Positions 41,009-47,172 of a stretch of 47,172 nucleotides of DNA are shown here, piece by piece; the first letter of the stretch is position 1; the number at the start of each line of letters is the position of its first letter. The notes below the pieces were generated by a model. It searched no databases. It saw nothing but the letters and a program-made list of their open reading frames with translations, and was not told the origin of the DNA. The DNA comes from Oligoflexales bacterium (GTDB taxonomy: Bacteria > Bdellovibrionota_B > Oligoflexia > Oligoflexales > JALZUQ01), in NCBI GenBank assembly GCA_023301565.1, contig JALZUO010000018.1, positions 1 through 47,172 of the forward strand, given 5' to 3'. The position numbers and the translations under genes were made by a program.

Positions 41009-43573
41009 ATGTTATCTACAGCACTGAATTTTTTCAAAAGCCAATCTAAGATCACTAGAAGTGACCTTCATGAAGCCATTTGTAAAAACCCATCATCCAT
41101 GGCTGGTTTTTTTGTGTATGACGAATACTTAGAAAACCAGAGAGTATTTGTACACAAAGATGGTTCCTTTGGGGTCACTTACAAGCTCGATCTAAAAGAA
41201 CATGAAACTATGACTTCAGACCAAATCATGGAGTTTGTCGGATCTGCACAAAACATTCTTTCTTTGGAACCGGGCTACACCGTGCAGATACATATGGATC
41301 AATCGGCACTGACTGAGCTTCCTGATATGCATAGAAACGCAAACCTTCTCAGCGAAAACATCTTTGCCGAACGTAAAACCCTGCTTTTAGACGGAATAGG
41401 GCTATTTAAAAGGTCGCTTATGATATCTATCCGCTACTTCCCCCGCAAAGAGGCCCTAGCAGGAACCGTTGCTAAACTGTTTTCACCGAAATCCAAAGAC
41501 CTAAAGTCCATTGCAGTCCACACGGCTGCTGAGCTTCGTTCGTTTCAAAACAGGCTAGACGTTTATGAACTAGGCTTGCCTTTTAGCTTACAAAGAATGA
41601 CGGCGCAGGAACTGGTAGACAAAATGCGCGTTAAACTAAACCCTGAATCATCTACTGTGCGCTCGTTTGCAAGCTATGCCCAAAACTGCCCGATATCAGA
41701 GCAGCTCGTCTACTGCAAGCCAGAGATTAGCTTTGATAAGCTCACGCTGGAAGGCCATACCTACAAGGTTCTTAGCTTAAAAAACCCGCCTGCCTACGTT
41801 TTCCCAGGTCAGATGGCACTGCTAACCTCTCTAGACTTTCCTTATGAAATTGTAACGAATTTCAACTTTCCGCCCGCTGCAAAAACAAAACGTTATTTAG
41901 ATATGAAAGAGTTTTTCTTACAAAACACCCCCAGCGCAAAAGCAAGGAGGCAGCGCGAAGAGGTACTTCAGGTCCAAGATAGGTTGGCAAGAGACGACAG
42001 CTGCGTGCAAATGAGTTTTCACATTATTCTTTCCGGAAAAGACGAGGAAGAGATTCAAAAAAGAGCGCGAAGCCTGCAAGCCGCTTTTTCGAGTTCCCTC
42101 GATTGTGAGTTGATAGAAGAGGTCGATATAGGGTTTGGACTTTTTATGCAAACCTTGCCCATGGGATACAGTCCGGACGTAGACCTTTCGGCCAAAAGGT
42201 TCATTCGTATGCTCCGCAGCGACGCGGCGCAGTTTCTGCCTTTATTCGACTCTTTCAGAGGATCCACTGCAAACGATCAGATTTACATTTCAAGGGAAAA
42301 AAATTTAGTTCGTTTCGGCCTTCTCGATAACGACACATCAAACCACTCAGTAGTAATAGCAGATAGCGGATCGGGCAAAAGTGCATTTATCATCAGCTGC
42401 ATTCAAGGGTTAAAAAGACGCAAAGAAGAACCCATTGTTTTTTGCTTAGACAAAAAATCTAGCTACCCTCTTATGAGTGAGTTTTATGGAGGCGAGCTAA
42501 CTGTCTTTGAGGTAGACAAGGAAATGCCATTTTCCGTATTTTCTGGAGTCTTTGACGAAGAAAAAGCAATTTTTCTCACCCGCCTAACGTGTGCTGCCAT
42601 CAAGCTGGTAGAACCAGATTTTAGAATAAAACCAGAAATCAACGAAGCAATTACAAGGGCATTCAAACTGGCTCATAAGAAAAAGCAGGGCATCGACAAT
42701 GTAATCCTTTTAGAAGGAGAGCTCGTCGCGTCAGACACGGAAACCCTTACGCAACTTAACCTCGAAGACTTTATCATCGAGTTTAGCACGTTGTGTGCTG
42801 ATAAAGAGTATGCAGAACTTAAAACAGATATCTCCATTGTCTGTCAAAAACTGCGCCCGTTTTATGGTGATGGAATGTATGCACATTTCTTCAAAGGTCA
42901 AAGCAAGAAGATGGAGCAAAACAAGAAACTATTTGTCTATGACCTGGACTCACTAGACAGCGACCCTGTCCTACGTAGCCTAATGAGCATGGCGATTCTT
43001 GAAGAAATAAAACGCATCAAAAAACTCCCCGAAAACAAAGACACACCTGTAGTTCTGATCGTCGAAGAAATGGGCCGCCTCGGGCAAATCAAAGAAATTG
43101 CTGATATGGTTATTGACTTTGCGGAGACAGGAAGAAAGCTCGGAATGTGGCTTATAGCTATTTCACCACGGGCAAAACACTTCTTTGAAGGTGACGTAGG
43201 AAAGGCCATGTGGTCGGTTGCTGACAACTATATGTTTCTGCAAATGAGCAAAGATAACATTACTTACCTTGCCGAAAAATCAAGCATGATTGACGAGGCC
43301 AGCAGGCAAATCATTGAGTCTCTCAGGCTTCATAAAGGATCGCATACAGAAGTGTTCTACATGAACAAAAAGAAAACCGTGCAAGGCGCTTTTTGCTACC
43401 ACCAGACACCGACAGAAAGGTGGCTAGCACCTACCAACATCAAAGAAATGGCAAAGGCACTAGAGGTCTTAAAAGCTTTCCCCAAAAACCCACATGCCGC
43501 CATAGCACACTTAGCTAAAAACTACCCCTACGGCATAAGCGCAAACCAGGCAAAGGAGGCTTCAAATGCTTAA
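41009..43573 (+). CDS. traC: TraC, T4SS ATPase (VirB4-like)
   Basis: An 854-residue hexameric T4SS ATPase. Walker A ADSGSGKS lies at about residues 451-458 and Walker B as VVLIVEEMGR near 681. Typical TraC blocks follow: FYGDGMYAHFFKG, YDLDSLDSDPVLRSLMSMAIL, and ADMVIDFAETGRKLGMWLIAISPRAKHFF. TraC provides energy for pilus assembly and transport at the inner membrane. Start: ATG 41009 with AGGAG upstream, 8 bases after the traV stop; a longer frame (ATG 40913) sits inside traV. Ends 8 bases into the next gene. Confidence 0.92.
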   Translation: MLSTALNFFKSQSKITRSDLHEAICKNPSSMAGFFVYDEYLENQRVFVHKDGSFGVTYKLDLKEHETMTSDQIMEFVGSAQNILSLEPGYTVQIHMDQSALTELPDMHRNANLLSENIFAERKTLLLDGIGLFKRSLMISIRYFPRKEALAGTVAKLFSPKSKDLKSIAVHTAAELRSFQNRLDVYELGLPFSLQRMTAQELVDKMRVKLNPESSTVRSFASYAQNCPISEQLVYCKPEISFDKLTLEGHTYKVLSLKNPPAYVFPGQMALLTSLDFPYEIVTNFNFPPAAKTKRYLDMKEFFLQNTPSAKARRQREEVLQVQDRLARDDSCVQMSFHIILSGKDEEEIQKRARSLQAAFSSSLDCELIEEVDIGFGLFMQTLPMGYSPDVDLSAKRFIRMLRSDAAQFLPLFDSFRGSTANDQIYISREKNLVRFGLLDNDTSNHSVVIADSGSGKSAFIISCIQGLKRRKEEPIVFCLDKKSSYPLMSEFYGGELTVFEVDKEMPFSVFSGVFDEEKAIFLTRLTCAAIKLVEPDFRIKPEINEAITRAFKLAHKKKQGIDNVILLEGELVASDTETLTQLNLEDFIIEFSTLCADKEYAELKTDISIVCQKLRPFYGDGMYAHFFKGQSKKMEQNKKLFVYDLDSLDSDPVLRSLMSMAILEEIKRIKKLPENKDTPVVLIVEEMGRLGQIKEIADMVIDFAETGRKLGMWLIAISPRAKHFFEGDVGKAMWSVADNYMFLQMSKDNITYLAEKSSMIDEASRQIIESLRLHKGSHTEVFYMNKKKTVQGAFCYHQTPTERWLAPTNIKEMAKALEVLKAFPKNPHAAIAHLAKNYPYGISANQAKEASNA

Positions 43574-44924
43574 ACAAATTACTCTTACTTTACTTCTTGC
43601 ATGTGTCGCACCCCATACCCAGCAAATCCTTGCGGAAGAGGCCATATACAGTGACTCGCTACGTGGAGAGGATTTTGAAAACATACCTTCGATGAACAAA
43701 AACTTTATAGAGTCTCAAAACCCAACCAGCGAAAAAAAATACGTTAGAAAGCATGCGACCATTGGAGATAACATTGGTGATGCGATACGTGAAGGCGCTG
43801 AAAACATTGTCGGAAACATAAAAGACAATGCTTCGGAAATGCTTGATTCAATCACTAAATCGCCAATGCTTGTAAACTGTTTTATGTCGCCAACAAAGTG
43901 CGCGGTAACCAAGGACGCAAGAAGGCATGGAACCATGGTCGCAGCCATGATGGAAAATAAAATACGAGACCTAGACAAGTACCTCAGCGAAGGGGGGCGC
44001 GTCCTTAAAGAAACATTCGCTCAGTGCATCACAGGAAAGCTAGATCATGGCACATCAAAAACCAAGGCGTTTAACGCGTGTGACGCGCAAATAAACCAGA
44101 AGGGTTCGATCCTTAACTTTGCCACTGGAAAACTCGCCGATTCCCACCAAGGTGTTTTAGAGGACAGTTTAGACTGGGCAAATGTACCGAACAACCCAGA
44201 AACCAAGCATATTATAAATCTCATGAAGTCGTTTTTGGGGGATCTGGTCGTAGAAAAGGTCGGGTCTGAAAAAGGGGTGACTATAGATCTAAAAAACAAC
44301 TACGGAAAAAGTTTAGATAATGAACTCTTTACAACAAGCCAGCCGCTACGCCACGCACTAAAGCCATCCGAATACCTGTTTAAGCTGCAGACGTTTTACC
44401 GCAAACAAATATGCTCCCCGATCCTAAAAGAAGGCAATGCTTTTTTAAGCAATACAAGGAAGATCTCTTTACTTGTAAAAAAACTAAATATAGGTGCCGC
44501 CAGTGGCGTGTTTCATCCTGATATACTGCGAAGCTTTACAGATATAGAGCCGAGCCAACGTAGAGGCGAATGCAACCATCTGGCAAACTCTTACGCTAGA
44601 CTTCGCTTTTCACGCGAATCTAACCAGATTCGAGACCTTGCAATGCAGTCGCTAAAAAACCCTCACCTTTCCGAATCGACCAAATCCATCATTCAAAATC
44701 GCCTCGATCTGTTTACCGGCTCCAGCCAAGACCAAATTAAGTTCTTTGACCGAGAAGATGAAATCTTGGGCAAAAACCTGGCAAGCTTAAAAAGAAGAAG
44801 CACCAGGCAAAAAGAAGATAAAGCAAAAATCTCCTATAGGAAAAAGGGTATGCGCCGCACGCAGCAGCGCATGCAAAAAAGCCTAGGAAGATGCTCTATA
44901 GACACTGGAGACGGGTGCATCTAG
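43566..44924 (+). CDS. Exported T4SS-linked protein, TraH-like by position
   Basis: A 452-residue exported protein (signal MLKQITLTLLLACVAPHTQQILA). About eight Cys in the mature part suggest disulfides. It carries an amphipathic region (GDNIGDAIREGAENIVGNIKDNA) and a central block (IINLMKSFLGDLVVEKVG...GVTIDLKN) that might parallel the TraH stretch around SLVFGPNGEITPL. Length and place (between TraC and TraG) fit TraH (about 458 residues), but the match is weak. Overlaps traC by 8 bases. Could also be an unrelated periplasmic factor. The C-terminal 100 residues are basic, including KGMRRTQQRMQK. Confidence 0.45.
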   Translation: MLKQITLTLLLACVAPHTQQILAEEAIYSDSLRGEDFENIPSMNKNFIESQNPTSEKKYVRKHATIGDNIGDAIREGAENIVGNIKDNASEMLDSITKSPMLVNCFMSPTKCAVTKDARRHGTMVAAMMENKIRDLDKYLSEGGRVLKETFAQCITGKLDHGTSKTKAFNACDAQINQKGSILNFATGKLADSHQGVLEDSLDWANVPNNPETKHIINLMKSFLGDLVVEKVGSEKGVTIDLKNNYGKSLDNELFTTSQPLRHALKPSEYLFKLQTFYRKQICSPILKEGNAFLSNTRKISLLVKKLNIGAASGVFHPDILRSFTDIEPSQRRGECNHLANSYARLRFSRESNQIRDLAMQSLKNPHLSESTKSIIQNRLDLFTGSSQDQIKFFDREDEILGKNLASLKRRSTRQKEDKAKISYRKKGMRRTQQRMQKSLGRCSIDTGDGCI

Positions 44925-44981
44925 ACGGTAGCAGCTCGTACCAAAAAAAGAGTTCTATTTGCTTAATACAAGGGAAAAGAC

Positions 44982-46574
44982 ATGACCACAGCAACACTTA
45001 CAGAAGCAATATACTTGGCTCAAGGGCTTAAGCTCCACTCGAAGTTTTTAGGCTTTATCAACGGTAGCTCCTTATCTGCACTAGCTGTTCTTTTTGGTGC
45101 TGTTTTCATGTTGACTACGATCCGCTATTTTTCCAGGTTTTTTCCTGGTAGCCCAGGCCTAAAGCAATCAGGTTTGTTCGATTACGTAAAAATTATGTTT
45201 GCCGTCATTATAGGAATGAGCATCTTAAAAGCGGATTACGCGGTGTCTGTCAAAAATTTTTCCCAACAAGAGTGGGCAAGAAACCCAAGGTTCGTTTCGG
45301 TTAAGGGAAACGGCAATGTACGTACATCTTACCTTTTTTATCTTTTGGGTGGTTCCGCAAGCGGTATCGCCACTAGCCTTGAGCAAGTGATTGACAAGAT
45401 CGGAGGTGAGCACTCACAAACTAAAAGACCAAATGAGATGATCCGAAGAGTAGTCAATGCCAGCCTGGCGCAAATAGAAGATGAGGGTCTACGCTCTAAG
45501 AGTCACCTTCTCTTTGATGAGTGCGATAATATTGAAGGGGTAGAACTTCTACGCCTAGACAATAGAATAGCAGCAAAAACTAAAGACAAACTTCGCTCCG
45601 TTTCTTTTAACACCAACCAAGGGGACAGCTACGATTGCCTTTCACTATTGGGGGAAGTACGTGCCGGGGTCTCGGCCGAGGCGCATGATAAAAATGCTGC
45701 ACTTCACAACAGAGTCTCCTACACCCAAACACCTGGACCCTACGGAGGTAGCTTAAAGTATGACCCGGGGGTAATTGGCAATGCAATGCTTCTAAACCTT
45801 CTTCATACTAGGCAACCAAAAGCTGAGCTTCAACCTGATTCAGGCGGAGGGATGGGCGCTTTTTTCATAGATCAATTCAACAGGTTTTTTACATGGAATG
45901 CAGATGTAAAATCAAATGAAGCGGCCAGGAAAAAAGCAAAAGAATATGAAAGCGCTGAGCGCTTAGCCCCACATTTTATTGGTTTTGTAAAAATGATTCT
46001 TATCGCAATCTTTCCATTTTTGGTTTTTCCTATGGTCATGGGACACTGGCGAGTCATGATTTTTTGGACTTTGGCGTTTTTTAGCGTTTGCATGTGGTCG
46101 CCGATCTGGACGCTGATGCACCACTGCTTTGCTGAAGTCTCGCAAATGACCGAATACTTTGGGCGTGCGCAGTATAGTGCGCTTTTGCAAAGTGAAGTTT
46201 CCAGCGAAATGGTGTCTATGTATATTGTCTTTGTAAGCTTGCAGCTGGCAGTAGCTCCAGCATTTTCATTTTTCTTTTTATCGAGCCTAAAACCTCTTCT
46301 TGCAGTAAATGCTGCCAATGTTGCCAGTCAAGAGCCCGGAGCAAAAATTGCAGCAGGTGTGTCTACAGCAGCAAGTGCTCTGTCCTATACAATACCGGCA
46401 GCAAAGGTGAGTTTATTGGGTTCTAGCAGGCTAAAAGCCGCCCGAACAGGGAGTATGACAAGAGGAAGGATGGCACAAAAAAGCGCCTTGTTGTTGCCGG
46501 GCTCACCGGTTTACCAGGATCTGCGCTCTAAGCTACCTGGAAACCTAAAAATGAACCCAAATTCAAAAGTATAA
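44982..46574 (+). CDS. TraG-N-like polytopic T4SS protein (short form)
   Basis: A 530-residue polytopic membrane protein with two N-terminal segments (about 28-50 and 67-87) and four or more towards residues 335-450 (IGFVKMILIAIFPFLVFPMVMGHWRVMIFW; FFSVCMWSPIWTLMHHCF). That is the layout of the TraG N-terminal domain (PF07916-like) needed for F-pilus assembly. F TraG has about 940 residues; the periplasmic C-terminal half, used in mating-pair stabilisation, is absent. Final gene of the operon, ending 4 bases before the convergent OmpA-family gene. AAGGGAAAAGAC precedes the ATG. Confidence 0.7.
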   Translation: MTTATLTEAIYLAQGLKLHSKFLGFINGSSLSALAVLFGAVFMLTTIRYFSRFFPGSPGLKQSGLFDYVKIMFAVIIGMSILKADYAVSVKNFSQQEWARNPRFVSVKGNGNVRTSYLFYLLGGSASGIATSLEQVIDKIGGEHSQTKRPNEMIRRVVNASLAQIEDEGLRSKSHLLFDECDNIEGVELLRLDNRIAAKTKDKLRSVSFNTNQGDSYDCLSLLGEVRAGVSAEAHDKNAALHNRVSYTQTPGPYGGSLKYDPGVIGNAMLLNLLHTRQPKAELQPDSGGGMGAFFIDQFNRFFTWNADVKSNEAARKKAKEYESAERLAPHFIGFVKMILIAIFPFLVFPMVMGHWRVMIFWTLAFFSVCMWSPIWTLMHHCFAEVSQMTEYFGRAQYSALLQSEVSSEMVSMYIVFVSLQLAVAPAFSFFFLSSLKPLLAVNAANVASQEPGAKIAAGVSTAASALSYTIPAAKVSLLGSSRLKAARTGSMTRGRMAQKSALLLPGSPVYQDLRSKLPGNLKMNPNSKV

Positions 46575-46578
46575 AATA

Positions 46579-47172
46579 CTAGCTTTTGTAAGCTCGAATT
46601 TCCGTACGGCGGTTTTGCGCTCTACCTTCAACTGTATCGTTTCCAGCCCTTGGTTTTTCAGAACCAAAACCAGCTGCAGACATTTTATCAGCAGAAATGT
46701 TTTTACTTGCAAGATAGTTTAAAACAGATTGCGCACGCTTTTCTGAAAGCGCCTTATTGCCTGCGACACTGCCTGTGTTGTCTGTGTGACCTTGAAGTTC
46801 AAACTTAACACCGTCGTAAGCGGCGATGATCTGCGCTATACGATCAAGCTGTACTTGCGACGCAGGGTCTAAGACAGCACCGCCAGTTTTAAAGACGACT
46901 TTGTCCAAGACAAAAGTCTTCTCTGCATCAGCAGATCCAGAACTCAAAAAGTCTGCAAAACCCGCAGCTGTAGAGCCAGCTTCGAATTTAAAAAAGTCTG
47001 CACCTTTTTTAACGAGAGAAGCTGCGCCTTTGAGCGCGTTGCCTGCTAGTTTTCCAGCTCCGTCAGCGACGTTTCCAGCGCTACCTGCTACATCTGCTAC
47101 GCCTTTGACCGCGCCGCCAGCAACGTCAGCCACACCTTTAACCGCACCGCCAGCAATACCAGCAATACCAGC
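46579..47172 (-). CDS. OmpA-family protein with AGV-rich repeats, 5' end missing
   Basis: The frame is open to the right edge (198 codons seen), so the true start lies outside. The N-terminal part repeats an 11-residue unit (VADVAGGAVKG) and shorter AGI units, followed by AGKLAGNALKGAASLVKKG. The C-terminus is an OmpA peptidoglycan-binding domain: FVLDKVVFKTGGAVLDPAS, ELQGHTDNTGS, LSEKRAQSVLNYL, AAGFGSEKP, GRAQNRRTEIR, with the conserved Asp and Arg that bind diaminopimelate. It probably tethers the outer membrane or another structure to peptidoglycan. Converges on the T4SS operon. Confidence 0.88.
   Translation of the reverse strand, partial: AGIAGIAGGAVKGVADVAGGAVKGVADVAGSAGNVADGAGKLAGNALKGAASLVKKGADFFKFEAGSTAAGFADFLSSGSADAEKTFVLDKVVFKTGGAVLDPASQVQLDRIAQIIAAYDGVKFELQGHTDNTGSVAGNKALSEKRAQSVLNYLASKNISADKMSAAGFGSEKPRAGNDTVEGRAQNRRTEIRAYKS

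Noticed and set aside
1-47172. Insertion sequences, CRISPR arrays, tRNA or rRNA genes, prophage
   Set aside because: No transposase, spaced repeats, tRNA-like cloverleaf or phage gene recognised by eye; a tool-based search could still find a degenerate one.

Overview
The window reads as a stretch of chromosome from a Gram-negative, moderate-GC bacterium. Many small secreted proteins and lipoproteins, an Omp85-type barrel, an OmpA-family protein and an FHA-GGDEF protein of the kind described in Bdellovibrio suggest Bdellovibrionota/Oligoflexia or a related deltaproteobacterium-like lineage. This placement is inference from gene content, not from a marker gene. No rRNA, tRNA, CRISPR array, intact insertion sequence or integrase was found.

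Layout, left to right. Positions 1-105 hold the start of a minus-strand secreted Pro/Met-rich protein that runs off the left edge. 392-2354 is a TraU-like and thioredoxin-fold (TrbC/TraF-like) pair of F-type type IV secretion genes, facing a lipoprotein. 3302-5411 carries a sigma54-dependent response regulator and an AraC-type regulator. 5724-9700 is an accessory stretch: serine hydrolase lipoprotein, unknown secreted protein, HigBA-type toxin-antitoxin pair, DM13 lipoprotein and a bufferin-like DUF2282 precursor. 9751-16927 is a minus-strand run: Omp85-like barrel, choloylglycine-hydrolase-family amidase, FAH-family hydrolase and a large subtilase lipoprotein with a tripeptidyl-peptidase II-like insertion. 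17113-20858 holds a lipoprotein, a decayed AAA/DUF4143 ATPase pseudogene, a secreted protein and a CotH-like lipoprotein.

21097-29568 is mostly housekeeping: AarF/UbiB kinase with HemW, a Lys-rich small protein, a Cys-rich lipoprotein, an SDF-family symporter, then a plus-strand operon of CaCA antiporter, CPBP protease, TrmL and a HisC-like aminotransferase. 29659-34834 (minus) has a lipoprotein, a membrane-anchored gluzincin-like peptidase, an unknown helical protein, and an overlapping FHA-GGDEF/lipoprotein pair.

35063-46574 is the most interesting block: a tightly packed F-like type IV secretion operon (TraF-like, pilin-like, TraL, TraE, TraK, TraB, TraV, TraC, a Cys-containing secreted protein and a short TraG-like membrane protein). 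It is headed by a GspE/PilB-type secretion ATPase, which F-type systems normally lack. TraU and the thioredoxin-like partner lie about 33 kb away at the left edge. No relaxase or coupling protein is visible, so DNA transfer versus protein export or attachment cannot be decided here. An OmpA-family gene with an Ala/Gly/Val repeat N-terminus converges on the operon and runs off the right edge.
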